Part shown: piece after piece, positions 16,149 to 27,053 of the stretch
Layout of the letters: each line of letters opens with the position of its first letter
Position numbering within the stretch: the first letter of the stretch is position 1
Assembly: GCF_900115775.1 (NCBI RefSeq)
Contig: NZ_FOXS01000002.1
Location: 124,001-188,000 of the forward strand
DNA: 64,000 nucleotides
Direction of reading: 5' to 3'
Source of the DNA: Hymenobacter arizonensis
GTDB taxonomy: Bacteria; Bacteroidota; Bacteroidia; Cytophagales; Hymenobacteraceae
The notes under the pieces: model-generated
Seen by the model: the letters and a program-made list of their open reading frames with translations, nothing else
What the model was told of the DNA's origin: nothing
The model's database searches: none
Made by a program: the position numbers and the translations under genes

Positions 16149-17012
16149 CTACCAGTTGCCGCTGGCACCGCCGCCTCCACTGCTGCCCCCGCCAAAGCCG
16201 CCGAAACCACCGCCTCCGCCGCCACCAAAACCACCGCCGCCGAAGCCGCCACCACCGCCAAAACCGCCCCCGCCGAACAGGATGGGAGGCACAAAGCCGC
16301 CACCAAAACCGCGGTTACCACGGCCGCCCCGGCCACCTCCACCGCCCCGCTTGCGCAGCATGATGAAAATGAGTGCCAGAATGCCGATTATCAGCCAGAA
16401 CGGTGGGCCTGAGCCCGAAGTGTCGCGCCGGCCGCGTGGGCGCGCATCGGCCGGGTCGGCCTTGTATTCGCCCTTGGCGAGGGCAATGAGCTGGTCGGTA
16501 GCACGGTCGAGGCCGGCATAGTACTGGTTTTGGCGGAAAGCCGGCACCAGGGTGTTGCTGACAATGCGCTTGGCAATGGCGTCGGGCACGGCGCCCTCCA
16601 GGCCGTAGCCGGTTTGGATGCGGGCCACCCGCTCCTGCTGGGCCACCAGAATCAGGATGCCGTTGTTTTTACCCTTGCGGCCAATGCCCCAGCCCTCGTA
16701 CAGCTTCTGGGCGTAGTCGGCCACTTCGTTGCCGTCGATATTGGGCACGGTCACCACGGCGATTTGCGACGACGTGCTGTCGTTGTAAGCCACCAGCTTG
16801 CGCTCCAGGGCGTCGGCTTCGCCGGGCTGCATCAGGTTGGCCAGGTCATTTACCAGGCGCGGCGGGTTTGGCCGCGGCGGAACGGTTTGGCCCGAAACCA
16901 GCCCGGCAGGCAGCAGCCACAGCAGCACCAGCAGCAAGGACCACCACTGAAAACCAGGGGCGGCCGTGCAAAGTGGCTTTATCAACTGGGCATTAGCCTC
17001 AGAATTTTTCAT
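16149..17012 (-). CDS. TPM domain protein with Gly-rich tail
   Basis: A 287-residue envelope protein. A hydrophobic segment near residues 23-41 is a signal anchor ending at SGQ. Residues about 50-190 form a TPM domain (PF04536), with VNDLANLMQPGEADALE, QIAVVTVPNIDG, KNNGILILVAQQERVARIQTGYGLEG and DAIAKRIV. A membrane segment (PFWLIIGILALIFIML) follows. The C-terminal 65 residues are mostly Gly and Phe, ending GGGGASGNW. This layout is that of the YgcG-type proteins. The start codon overlaps the stop of the upstream TPM gene by four bases, which shows translational coupling. The role is unknown; family members have been linked to membrane-protein assembly or phosphatase activity. Confidence 0.9.
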   Translation of the reverse strand: MKNSEANAQLIKPLCTAAPGFQWWSLLLVLLWLLPAGLVSGQTVPPRPNPPRLVNDLANLMQPGEADALERKLVAYNDSTSSQIAVVTVPNIDGNEVADYAQKLYEGWGIGRKGKNNGILILVAQQERVARIQTGYGLEGAVPDAIAKRIVSNTLVPAFRQNQYYAGLDRATDQLIALAKGEYKADPADARPRGRRDTSGSGPPFWLIIGILALIFIMLRKRGGGGGRGGRGNRGFGGGFVPPILFGGGGFGGGGGFGGGGFGGGGGGGFGGFGGGSSGGGGASGNW

Positions 17013-17467
17013 GCGTCAGGAGACGGTTTTGAGCCGCCGAAAGAAATAGAATCGTCCAGCTCGTTCTGGTCGGTGGTGGCGTTGTAGGGAAAGTAGCGCT
17101 TGAGCTGTTCCCCTACTTTATTGATGCCCTCTTCGAGCCCCAGCACGTAGTTGCCGCGCCGGAACTGCGTCAGCACGGTTTCCTTGGTGGTTTCCCAAAA
17201 GTCGTCGGGCACCGCGGCGTTGATGCCGGAATCGCCAATCACGGCAAACTGCCGGCTTTCCCAGGCCAAGTAAAACAGTACGCCGTTGCGGGCGGCCGTC
17301 TTGTGCATATTCAGTTCGCCGAAAACCTGGGCGGCACGGTCCAGGGGCTCGGGCGTGGGACAAGTATCTTCCAGATGCACCCGGATTTCGCCGGAAGTCG
17401 TGACTTCGGCCTGGCGAATGGCCGCGACCAGCGCCGCATCTTGTTCGGGAGTCAGGAGAGATTTCAT
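17009..17467 (-). CDS. TPM domain protein, short form
   Basis: A 152-residue protein with a single TPM domain and no signal peptide or membrane segment. Recognisable parts are LTPEQDAALVAAIRQAE, TSGEIRVHLED, RNGVLFYLAWESRQFAVIGDSGIN and FRRGNYVLGLEEGINKVGEQL. It lies between lemA and the long TPM gene, and its TGA overlaps the next ATG. It probably works on the cytoplasmic face with its membrane-bound neighbours. ATG 17467 is chosen because an upstream start would lie within the inverted repeat at 17471. Confidence 0.88.
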   Translation of the reverse strand: MKSLLTPEQDAALVAAIRQAEVTTSGEIRVHLEDTCPTPEPLDRAAQVFGELNMHKTAARNGVLFYLAWESRQFAVIGDSGINAAVPDDFWETTKETVLTQFRRGNYVLGLEEGINKVGEQLKRYFPYNATTDQNELDDSISFGGSKPSPDA

Positions 17468-17470
17468 TCT

Positions 17471-17582
17471 ACAATTATCATTTAACAACTAACAATTATC
17501 ATTCAACACCCCGCCAATGCACAGAAGCGTCAAGTTATGGTCCGGCAGTTGGACATACTGTTAACTGTTAAATGATAATTGT
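17471..17582. repeat. 17-bp inverted repeat between lemA and TPM genes
   Basis: A 17-base arm at 17471-17487 (ACAATTATCATTTAACA) is perfectly complementary to 17566-17582. A third, degenerate copy of the unit occurs at 17492-17505. It is AT-rich and lies within the presumed operon, so it could form a weak stem in the message or be a small repetitive element. Confidence 0.65.
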
Positions 17583-17590
17583 TAAATGGT

Positions 17591-18169
17591 TTAGAACTGA
17601 ACCGTGGGCGCCTTGCTCGCGGCTGCGTCGGCTTCGAAATAAGGCTTCTCGGAGAAGCCGTACATCTTGGCAAAGAGGTTGTTGGGGAAGGTCTTCACCG
17701 TGCCGTTGTAGTCGTTGGTAGCGGTATTGAACTTGTTACGCTCAACGTTGATGCGATTTTCCGTGCCCTCAATCTGAGCCTGCAGCTCCTGGAAGTTGGC
17801 GTTGGTTTTCAGTTCCGGATAGTTCTCGGACACGGCCAGCAGCCGGCCCAGGCCCGAAGAAAGCTGGCTTTGCGCCGCCTGAAATTTTTCAATGTTTTCG
17901 GGGGTGAGCTGGTCGGCCGAAATCTGCACGCTGGTGGCCTTGGCCCGGGCTTCCATCACGCTGGTGAGGGTGGCCTGCTCCTGCTTGGCAGCACCTTTCA
18001 CGGTATTTACCAAGTTAGGAATCAGGTCGGCGCGGCGCTGATAGGCGCTCTGCACGTTGGCCCACTGGCCCTTAACGGCCTGCTCTTTCTCCGTCATGGT
18101 ATTAAAGCCACACGACGACTGGGTAAGCAACAGGGCCAAGCCCACAAAGTAAAGAAGGAAGCGTTTCAT
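17591..18169 (-). CDS. lemA: LemA family lipoprotein
   Basis: A 192-residue LemA-fold protein. The N-terminus is a lipoprotein signal with TQSSC as lipobox. The family core follows: VKGQWANVQSAYQRRADLIPNLVNTVKG, then a long helical bundle with QAAQSQLSSGLGRLLAVSENYPELKTNANFQ and ENRINVERNKFNTATNDYN. It ends with a FPNNLFAKMYGF block usual for LemA. It is the first gene of a lemA-TPM-TPM set that is common across bacteria. The function is not known; an envelope role is inferred from the lipobox. Confidence 0.95.
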   Translation of the reverse strand: MKRFLLYFVGLALLLTQSSCGFNTMTEKEQAVKGQWANVQSAYQRRADLIPNLVNTVKGAAKQEQATLTSVMEARAKATSVQISADQLTPENIEKFQAAQSQLSSGLGRLLAVSENYPELKTNANFQELQAQIEGTENRINVERNKFNTATNDYNGTVKTFPNNLFAKMYGFSEKPYFEADAAASKAPTVQF

Positions 18170-18353
18170 GAAGAAAAATGAGATGAAGGGTGTGAAAGAG
18201 AAGTTAGCATGAAGGCAACCGCAAAACCTGGGGTCGCCGGCCTGGTTTCATTCCGGGCTTGGCGCAAAATACGTAGCTTGGCCCCAGTAGTTGTAGCTTG
18301 CTGCGAAGCTGGCTCAGCGCCTCCCCTCCATTCCCTGCCTCTCGTTCCGTTAA

Positions 18354-19361
18354 ATGAAAGCTGTTATTCCCGTCGCTGGCATTGGTTCGCGCCTGCGCCC
18401 CCACACCCACACCCAGCCTAAAAGCCTGGTTCCGGTGGCCGGCAACACCATTCTGGGCCACATCATTGATAGGCTGCAAACCGCCGGAATCACCGACTTT
18501 GTCTTCATTGTCGGCTACCTGGGCGACAAGATTGTGCGCTATGTGCGCCGTACCTACCCCAACCTCAAGGCCACGTTTGTGGTGCAGGAGCCCCGCGAGG
18601 GCATCGGCCACGCGCTGTGGCTGGCCCGCGAGGAGTTCCGCCACGAGCCCGAGCCCCAGGGCATCCTCATCCTGCTCGGCGACACCATCGTGGACGTGGA
18701 CTTGACGGCCCTCATCGCCACGCCCGGCTCGGTGCTGGCCGTGAAAGAGGTGAAGACGCCCGGCATGTTCGGCCTGGTTGAGACTGGGGCCGGGGGGCGG
18801 GTAACCAAGGTGGTGGAGAAACCAAAAATTCCCAAGTCGAACTTCGCCATGGTGGGTCTGTACAAGCTGGCTTATCCCGAAAAGCTGGCCCGCGCCCTCG
18901 AATGGCTTTACGACACCGACGTGCGCACCCACGGCGAGCTGCAGCTCACCGACGCCCTCATGCACCTCATTGAGGAAGGCGAGGTGATGACGACCTGCCC
19001 CGTGGACAACTGGTTCGACTGCGGCCGCAAAGACACCCTGCTCGAAGCCAACGCCCGCCTGCTCAACACGGCAGAGTTTCTGGAGCCGCGCGACTACTCG
19101 GAATTCCCCGACGCGGTGATTATTCCCCCGGTCAGCATTGGGCGTGGCTGTCAGATTTCGCATTCCATTATCGGCCCGAACGTGGCCATTGGCGACAAAA
19201 CCATCATCAAAAACTGCATATTGAGCGACTCTATCATCGGAACTTACTCCGAATTGAGTTCGGCCGTGATGCACGACTGCATCGTGGGCTCCGACGCCTC
19301 GTTTAAGGGCATGAACCACTCGCTTAACATCGGGGACAATACCGAGATTGATTATAGCTAG
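18354..19361 (+). CDS. sugar-phosphate nucleotidyltransferase
   Basis: A 335-residue enzyme of the glucose-1-phosphate nucleotidylyltransferase family. It starts with the nucleotide-binding VIPVAGIGSRLRPHT and TQPKSLVPVAG. LILLGDTIVD holds the metal-binding Asp, and EKPKIPKSNFAMVGLY follows. From about residue 250 there are hexapeptide left-handed beta-helix repeats (VSIGRGCQISHSIIGPNVAIGDKTIIKNCILSDSIIG). The combination is that of GCD1/GlmU-like or long RfbA-type proteins. It makes an NDP-sugar for glycan synthesis; which sugar and nucleotide are used is not clear. No glycan genes adjoin it. Confidence 0.88.
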   Translation: MKAVIPVAGIGSRLRPHTHTQPKSLVPVAGNTILGHIIDRLQTAGITDFVFIVGYLGDKIVRYVRRTYPNLKATFVVQEPREGIGHALWLAREEFRHEPEPQGILILLGDTIVDVDLTALIATPGSVLAVKEVKTPGMFGLVETGAGGRVTKVVEKPKIPKSNFAMVGLYKLAYPEKLARALEWLYDTDVRTHGELQLTDALMHLIEEGEVMTTCPVDNWFDCGRKDTLLEANARLLNTAEFLEPRDYSEFPDAVIIPPVSIGRGCQISHSIIGPNVAIGDKTIIKNCILSDSIIGTYSELSSAVMHDCIVGSDASFKGMNHSLNIGDNTEIDYS

Positions 19362-19421
19362 ACGCAGCGGGACTAGGCGCACGTTTTCGTACTTTTCGGT
19401 TTCCAATTACTTCCCTCGCGC

Positions 19422-20489
19422 ATGATTTTCCGCCGCCTGCTTTTTGCCTGCGCCACCGCCCTGCCCCTGCTGGCTTCTGCTCAAACACCCTTGGGCCAGC
19501 CCTCGATTGACGAATCGAAGGTGCAAATCTGGTGCGCCACCGTGCGCTTTGTGTACGACGACGCCGGCCGCCCCAACCTCAAAAGCACCGTGCGCTGCAG
19601 CGGCGCCAATCTCAACGCCCTAGCCGCCAGCATTCGCCCCGACAGCTTGCGCGTGTATAGCGTGCTCTACCAGCCCATTGAAGGCCGCGGCAGCATTTAC
19701 GTCGGCAAAAAAGACAACCAAGCCCGGCTCTCAGCCCTCACCAAGGCCATTATCAGCAAGCTGAAAGGCTCCCCGGCCCGCCGGCGCGACCCCGAGCGCA
19801 TGGCCCGCGTGGCCGCCCTCGAAACCGCCCTCAACAACTATGTGGTGAGTGGCACGCCCCCCGGCGACGTGCCCGCCGCCATGATGCCCGAAACGGCCGA
19901 CACCACCGCCACCGCCAGCTCGACCCTAGGCCCCGTAGAAGCCGCCGAAGCCCAGGCCGCCGCCGAGCGCGACGCCGGTGGCACCTTGGCCGCGCAGGCA
20001 GTCACTGGCACCGAGAGCTTGCTCAACCGCTTTGCGGCGCCTCTGGCTCTCATTCTGGGCATTCTGAGCCTCGTGCTCTACATCATGCTGCGCGTAACGC
20101 TGGGCCACTGGCGCCGCCAGCAGCGCCGCGAAACGCTCACCGCCAAGCAAGCCGCTACCGCAGCCCAGGCCTCCGCAGCGGAAACTCAAGCTGCCGTCGC
20201 TGATTCAGCGGCCCGCCTCAAGCGCGCCGAAGCCCTGGTGCTGGCGGCGGCTCCCGCCTCCGGTGCGGCCCCGGCAGCCGCCGCCCCTGACCACCTGAGC
20301 CCCGCCCAGCGGCTGGAAGTAGAACGTTTGGTAAGCCAGCGCGTCGACGAAGAGTTGCGGTGGCTGCGGGCCAACCTACCCGAGCTCATTGCTGCTGCCA
20401 CGACGCAACCCGCTGCTGCCGCCACCGTTGAGGGGTCAGCCGGCAACCACTCGCCTAAAGCGGTGGCTGACGACGTTCAGATGGACTAA
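19422..20489 (+). CDS. exported coiled-coil membrane protein, unknown
   Basis: A 355-residue protein I do not recognise. A signal peptide covers residues 1 to about 20 (ending ASAQ). Residues 25-145 form an extracytoplasmic domain with two Cys (WCATVRF, VRCSG) and a KKDNQARLSALTKAIISKLKG helix. An Ala/Thr-rich linker follows, then one membrane segment near 208-225 (APLALILGILSLVLYIML). After it comes a charged Ala-rich helix (RRQQRRETLTAKQAATAAQ) likely to be a coiled coil, and a LEVERLVSQRVDEELRWLRANLPELI helix. Topology suggests an inner-membrane protein that joins a periplasmic domain to a cytoplasmic coil. Confidence 0.72.
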   Translation: MIFRRLLFACATALPLLASAQTPLGQPSIDESKVQIWCATVRFVYDDAGRPNLKSTVRCSGANLNALAASIRPDSLRVYSVLYQPIEGRGSIYVGKKDNQARLSALTKAIISKLKGSPARRRDPERMARVAALETALNNYVVSGTPPGDVPAAMMPETADTTATASSTLGPVEAAEAQAAAERDAGGTLAAQAVTGTESLLNRFAAPLALILGILSLVLYIMLRVTLGHWRRQQRRETLTAKQAATAAQASAAETQAAVADSAARLKRAEALVLAAAPASGAAPAAAAPDHLSPAQRLEVERLVSQRVDEELRWLRANLPELIAAATTQPAAAATVEGSAGNHSPKAVADDVQMD

Positions 20490-20614
20490 TACCGCGGGGG
20501 CCTCATTCCGCGCATAAAATTTGCTAGTTGGCTTTGCATACCCCGGCGCTTTGTAAGCGGCGCATCCTTGCGTGAGCGGTAATCGGTCCAACCCTATCCT
20601 AATCCTTCGTGTTC

Positions 20615-22846
<2,232 letters not shown>

Positions 22847-22861
22847 ATCTTCTTTGCAATG

Positions 22862-22893
22862 GAGGCGTTCGTGCGTCTCACACTGTTTTTTTT
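22862..22893 (+). terminator. weak terminator candidate
   Basis: A 6-bp stem, GAGGCG at 22862-22867 with CGTCTC at 22874-22879 (one G-T pair), is followed by a run of eight T bases starting at 22886. It lies between the peptidase stop and the ATG at 22908. Confidence 0.4.
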
Positions 22894-22907
22894 GATAAAA
22901 TTAATTT

Positions 22908-23981
22908 ATGGAATTAGGAATCAGCTCCTTCGGGGAAGTAGCCCCAGCCCACGTAGCCGGCAGCGACCGCGGCGCGGCCCAACGCATGCAGGAACTCCTG
23001 GCCCTGGCCAAGCTGGCCGATGAAGTGGGGCTCGACGTGCTGGCCTTGGGCGAACACCACCGCTCCGATTTCATCATCTCATCCCCGGAAGTCATCCTCG
23101 CGGCGGTAGCAGCCATCACCAAGCGCATTCGGCTTTCCAGCGCCGTCACGGTGCTAAGCTCTGCTGACCCCGTGCGCACCTTCCAGAACTTTGCCACCGT
23201 GGATTTGATATCTAACGGCCGCGCCGAGATATTAGCCGGGCGGGGCTCCTTCATTGAATCCTATCCCTTGTTCGGCTACGACCTCAACGACTACGACGAG
23301 CTGTTTGTCGAGAAGCTGAGTTTGCTGCTGAAAATCAATGCCAGCGAAGTAGTTTCCTGGCAGGGCAAGCACCGCGCCGCCATCGCGGCCCAGGGCGTGT
23401 ACCCGCGCCCAGTGCAGCCTAAGCTCCCAGTCTGGATTGGCATAGGTGGTACGCCGGCTTCGGCGGTGCGGGCGGGCAAGCTAGGCTTGCCGCTCACTAT
23501 TGCCATCCTCGGCGGAGCGCCCGAGCGCTATGTGCCCTTCGCGGAGCTGTACCGCGAATCGGCCCAGCAAGCCGGCCACGATGCTGCTCAACTGCCGCTT
23601 TGCCTCAACTGCCACTTCCACATAGCAGACACGTCTAAACAAGCGGCCGACGAATTCTTTCCGCCCTATTCGCAACTCATGAACCGCATTGGCCGCGAGC
23701 GCGGCTGGTCGCCCATGGACCGTCGCCACTTTGACTTCCTGTGCGGGCCCGAGGGGCCGCTGTTTGTGGGCGCGCCCCAGGAAATCACCGATAAGCTGCT
23801 GAACCTACACAGCTTCTTCCACAACACACGCTTCCTGGCCCAGTTGGTGCTGGAAGGCATTCCGCACCAGAGTGTGCTGCGCTCCATTGAGCTATTTGGC
23901 ACCCAAGTGGCCCCCGCTGTACGCGCGGCGCTAGGCATTCAGCAAGCAAATCTCACCCCCTCCGAACCAACCCAAGCTTAA
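22908..23981 (+). CDS. LLM-class flavin-dependent oxidoreductase
   Basis: A 357-residue luciferase-like monooxygenase. It opens MELGISSFGEVAPAH, with LAKLADEVGLDVLALGEHHRSDFIISSPEVILAAVAA, RIRLSSAVTVLSSADPVRTFQNFATVDLIS and a RAEILAGRGSFIESYPLFGYD block that binds FMN phosphate. It is a single-component family member of the usual length. It needs a reduced flavin from a separate reductase, and none is adjacent. The natural substrate is not evident. The gene ends at a strong terminator shared with ahcY. Confidence 0.9.
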   Translation: MELGISSFGEVAPAHVAGSDRGAAQRMQELLALAKLADEVGLDVLALGEHHRSDFIISSPEVILAAVAAITKRIRLSSAVTVLSSADPVRTFQNFATVDLISNGRAEILAGRGSFIESYPLFGYDLNDYDELFVEKLSLLLKINASEVVSWQGKHRAAIAAQGVYPRPVQPKLPVWIGIGGTPASAVRAGKLGLPLTIAILGGAPERYVPFAELYRESAQQAGHDAAQLPLCLNCHFHIADTSKQAADEFFPPYSQLMNRIGRERGWSPMDRRHFDFLCGPEGPLFVGAPQEITDKLLNLHSFFHNTRFLAQLVLEGIPHQSVLRSIELFGTQVAPAVRAALGIQQANLTPSEPTQA

Positions 23982-23994
23982 ATATTGCCAAAGC

Positions 23995-24029
23995 AAAAGG
24001 CCGCCGAAGCAATGCTTCGGCGGCCTTTT
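23995..24029. terminator. bidirectional terminator
   Basis: A 16-bp perfect stem (23995-24010 with 24014-24029) has an AAT loop and A/T-run ends. It lies between the convergent LLM oxidoreductase and ahcY genes. Confidence 0.87.
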
Positions 24030-24048
24030 CAGTTCTTGCTGCTAGCTA

Positions 24049-25368
24049 CTAGTAGCGGTACAAATCCGACTTGAACGGACCTTCTACCGGCACTTTAATG
24101 TAGTCGGCCTGCTTGGTCGTCAGCTCGTCCAGCTCCACGCCAATTTTGGCGAGGTGCAGACGTGCTACTTTCTCGTCCAAATGCTTGGGCAGGGTGTACA
24201 CTTGGTTTTCGTACTGGCTGGCGTTCTGCCACAGCTCTAGCTGAGCCAGGGTCTGGTTGGTGAACGAGTTTGACATCACGAAAGAAGGGTGGCCGGTGGC
24301 GCAGCCCAGGTTCACGAGGCGGCCTTCAGCCAGAATGATTACTTCTTTGCCCTCGATGGTGTAGATGTCAACCTGGGGCTTCACCGTGTCTTTGGTGTGG
24401 CCGTAGTTGCCGTTCAGCCACGCCATGTCAATCTCATCGTCGAAGTGGCCGATGTTGCAGACAATGGCTTTGTCTTTCAGGCTGCGGAAATGCTCCTCGG
24501 TGAGGATGTCGCAGTTGCCGGTAGCCGTCACCACGATGTCGGCTTCCTTCACGGCGTTCACTAGCTTCTTCACAGCGTAGCCGTCCATGGCGGCCTGCAG
24601 GGCGCAGATGGGGTCAATTTCGGTCACGATTACGCGGGCACCCGCGCCGCTCAGTGAGGCAGCAGTGCCTTTTCCTACGTCGCCGTAGCCGGCTACTACC
24701 GCAATTTTGCCGGCCATCATCACGTCAGTAGCCCGACGGATAGCGTCCACAGCCGACTCTTTGCAGCCGTACTTGTTGTCAAACTTCGATTTCGTTACCG
24801 AGTCGTTTACGTTGATGGCAGGGAACGACAGCGTGCCGTTCTTCACCCGCTCGTACAGGCGCAGCACACCGGTGGTAGTCTCTTCCGAAACACCTTTGAT
24901 GCCAGCGGCGAGCTCGGGGTACTTGTCCAGCACCATGTTAGTCAGGTCACCGCCATCGTCCAGAATCATGTTCAGCGGCTGACGGTCTTCACCGAAGAAC
25001 AGCGTCTGCTCGATGCACCAGTTGAACTCCTCTTCGTTCATGCCCTTCCAGGCATACACCGGGATGCCGGCGGCGGCAATGGCCGCAGCAGCGTGGTCCT
25101 GGGTCGAGAAGATGTTGCACGACGACCACGTCACCTCCGCGCCCAGCGCCTTGAGGGTTTCGATGAGCACCGCAGTCTGGATGGTCATGTGCAGGCAGCC
25201 GGCAATGCGCGCGCCTTTGAACGGCTGGGCAGCACCAAACTCCTCGCGCAGGCTCATCAAGCCGGGCATTTCGGCCTCGGCCAAACGGATTTCCTTACGG
25301 CCCCACTCGGCCAGGCTCATGTCCTTTACTTTGTACGGAACGTACGTTTTCGTCGTGGTTTCCACCAT
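24049..25368 (-). CDS. ahcY: adenosylhomocysteinase
   Basis: A 439-residue NAD-dependent enzyme that splits S-adenosylhomocysteine into adenosine and homocysteine. It has [22 protein letters not shown] at the start, [11 protein letters not shown], the NAD-binding [24 protein letters not shown] and the C-terminal [12 protein letters not shown]. All are standard for AhcY. It regenerates the methyl cycle whose SAM is made by MetK (29265). A -7 box at 25405-25412 precedes it. No SAH riboswitch-like structure is visible in the short leader. Confidence 0.97.
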   Translation of the reverse strand: MVETTTKTYVPYKVKDMSLAEWGRKEIRLAEAEMPGLMSLREEFGAAQPFKGARIAGCLHMTIQTAVLIETLKALGAEVTWSSCNIFSTQDHAAAAIAAAGIPVYAWKGMNEEEFNWCIEQTLFFGEDRQPLNMILDDGGDLTNMVLDKYPELAAGIKGVSEETTTGVLRLYERVKNGTLSFPAINVNDSVTKSKFDNKYGCKESAVDAIRRATDVMMAGKIAVVAGYGDVGKGTAASLSGAGARVIVTEIDPICALQAAMDGYAVKKLVNAVKEADIVVTATGNCDILTEEHFRSLKDKAIVCNIGHFDDEIDMAWLNGNYGHTKDTVKPQVDIYTIEGKEVIILAEGRLVNLGCATGHPSFVMSNSFTNQTLAQLELWQNASQYENQVYTLPKHLDEKVARLHLAKIGVELDELTTKQADYIKVPVEGPFKSDLYRY

Positions 25369-25404
25369 GATGCAGGTTAGTTGATTAGTATCGGGGTCTA
25401 ACTA

Positions 25405-25412
25405 CAAAGATA
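25405..25412 (-). promoter_or_regulatory. -7 promoter box for ahcY
   Basis: On the minus strand this reads TATCTTTG, a perfect TAnnTTTG box, 36 bases before the ATG at 25368. A matching -33 TTG was not found. Confidence 0.55.
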
Positions 25413-25441
25413 CTCGTTTTGTTCAAGGATGACGACGCGAA

Positions 25442-25470
25442 AAAGCCTGCACCGGTTGGATGCAGGCTTT
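25442..25470 (-). terminator. terminator of DUF4397 gene
   Basis: A 10-bp perfect stem (25442-25451 with 25461-25470) with a nine-base loop is followed by T bases on the minus strand. It lies 37 bases after the stop of the DUF4397 gene. Confidence 0.8.
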
Positions 25471-25507
25471 AGAAAGGATGGCGCTTTATTAAGCGCTTCG
25501 CCAAAAT

Positions 25508-26257
25508 TTAATTATTGCTGATAATAACGGCCTGAATCTGCTGCGCCGTGGGCACACCTGAACCAGCAATTCCTCGCACCACCACCGTGTAGATTTTCCC
25601 GGCCTCAAAGTTTCTAGTACCCGTACCTGAACCCGTGCCTTCGCCCACCGCTACCACTTGGGTGCGGGGCGCTCCGGTGTTGTATACCGCAAGGTTAAGC
25701 GGCCCGGCATTTACAGCAACAAACGGCGAAGCGGCACCAAAGGCAACATCGGTGGTCAAATCGTTTGGGGCGCCCGTGGGCGTGGCCGGTGGAATCGATA
25801 GCCGCACTGGCGAAGTTGCGCTTACGCCCAAGTGTACAAGGCGCACTTTTGCGGTACCTAAAGCGGGAACTGTCAGGTCATCGATAACGGTGAGCAAATT
25901 CACACTGCCAACAGTGGCAGTAGGCGAGAAAGCAAAGACTGAATAGTTCTGGTCTTTGGCGACTGTCAGAGGTTGTGTTGCAACTTGCTGCGCGCCATTG
26001 TTGATGCGCAACGTAGGTGTGCCGGCATTCACGTTCAAGTAAGAGCTAGTCTGGCCATAATTGAGCTGGCCTACCTGCTGGTCGTTTACAAATGCAGTAA
26101 CCTGGGTATTGGCGGCCGCTGCAGCGTGCGAAATCAGTACCCGGCCTTGGTCAGGGGCCGGCGCGGCCGGTACGTCGTCTTTACTGCATGCGGTCAGCAA
26201 CAGAGTAGCCGGTAGAAGAGCCTGGAAGGCACGGCGAAGCATGAAGGATGTTTCCAT
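25508..26257 (-). CDS. DUF4397 domain lipoprotein
   Basis: A 249-residue exported lipoprotein. The signal ends in LLLTACSKDD, a clear lipobox with Cys. The rest is a DUF4397 domain, with RVLISHAAAAANTQVTAFVND, YLNVNAGTPTLRIN, KVRLVHLGVSATSPVRLS and FEAGKIYTVVVRG. The tandem strands predict two immunoglobulin-like units. DUF4397 proteins are found at the cell surface in Bacteroidota and have no known activity. The start is ATG 26257 or, five codons later, ATG 26242; both leave the lipobox intact. Confidence 0.87.
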   Translation of the reverse strand: METSFMLRRAFQALLPATLLLTACSKDDVPAAPAPDQGRVLISHAAAAANTQVTAFVNDQQVGQLNYGQTSSYLNVNAGTPTLRINNGAQQVATQPLTVAKDQNYSVFAFSPTATVGSVNLLTVIDDLTVPALGTAKVRLVHLGVSATSPVRLSIPPATPTGAPNDLTTDVAFGAASPFVAVNAGPLNLAVYNTGAPRTQVVAVGEGTGSGTGTRNFEAGKIYTVVVRGIAGSGVPTAQQIQAVIISNN

Positions 26258-26400
26258 AAAGAATCTCGACTTAAGGATGAAACCTGCCAACCAAAAACGC
26301 CCGGCCGGCCCGGCCTGAACGTACAACAAGCCTGCTTTGTTGGCTATCAAAGAAGAAAGCCAAGGAGCCAGCCTTGCCCTTGCGGCCTCTATTGCCCGTC

Positions 26401-26408
26401 TATCTTTG
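26401..26408 (+). promoter_or_regulatory. -7 promoter box
   Basis: TATCTTTG matches TAnnTTTG and ends four bases before ATG 26413. Use of this box would give a leaderless message for that ATG, or a 20-25 base leader for the later ATG at 26437. Confidence 0.5.
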
Positions 26409-26412
26409 CGCT

Positions 26413-27024
26413 ATGCCTGAAAACCTCCAACAGCCCATGCTCACCCGGAAGCTACGCGGCGCGGCTATCGCAGCCCTGCTTTTTTCTTCTGTTGCATCCG
26501 TTCAGGCACAGAAAAGTCCGGCTACTATCCGCTTAAGTCCTGAGGACGCTGAGCGCGGGCTCAACGGCCATCAACACAATTTCGATTTTCTGCCTCCCGG
26601 CCAGAGTGGCAGCCAATATCAGAGCGCTGGTTTTTTCGGCCAAAAGCTCCGGCCCTATCTGGCCGGTAATGCCGAGGCCTTGGCTTACCTGAACAAATAC
26701 CGCCGCCAAAAAGCCATTTTCCTTATTGACCGGGTCGTGGCGGTGGGCGCTTTTGGCTTGTACGGCCAGCAGATTTTTGCCAACGGCGAGGCGCAATACT
26801 TTAATAGCACCCAAAAAGTAGCCATCGGAGTATTCGCCACAAGTGTATTGGCCACTCTTTTTATCAATCGTAACACCAATAGCTACATGCAGCGTGCCGT
26901 TTCGGCGTACAACTCCGGCGTTGCTCAGAGCGGTTTTTGGCCCCGCTTAAAACCCACTTCTGTGGGCCTCGGAACCTCGCCCATGGGGCGGCCGCTGCTG
27001 GCTTTGCGCTGGGCCGTGCGCTAA
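26413..27024 (+). CDS. exported protein of unknown function
   Basis: A 203-residue protein from ATG 26413, or 195 residues from ATG 26437. It has a signal peptide (RKLRGAAIAALLFSSVASVQAQ). The mature part includes a hydrophobic segment near residues 100-120 and another near 135-150 (VAIGVFATSVLATLFI), so it may be anchored in the inner membrane. I recognise no family. Charged YLNKYRRQKAIFL and a final RPLLALRWAVR are visible. The promoter box at 26401-26408 supports a start close to 26413. The stop lies 30 bases before the next gene, with which it is probably co-transcribed. Confidence 0.7.
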   Translation: MPENLQQPMLTRKLRGAAIAALLFSSVASVQAQKSPATIRLSPEDAERGLNGHQHNFDFLPPGQSGSQYQSAGFFGQKLRPYLAGNAEALAYLNKYRRQKAIFLIDRVVAVGAFGLYGQQIFANGEAQYFNSTQKVAIGVFATSVLATLFINRNTNSYMQRAVSAYNSGVAQSGFWPRLKPTSVGLGTSPMGRPLLALRWAVR

Positions 27025-27053
27025 AGGCTCCGTTTCATCGTATACGTTTATCC

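Noticed and set aside
16156..16350. Regular short repeats that might suggest a CRISPR or tandem array
   Set aside because: They are Gly codons of the Gly-rich tail of the TPM protein; there are no constant repeats separated by unique spacers.
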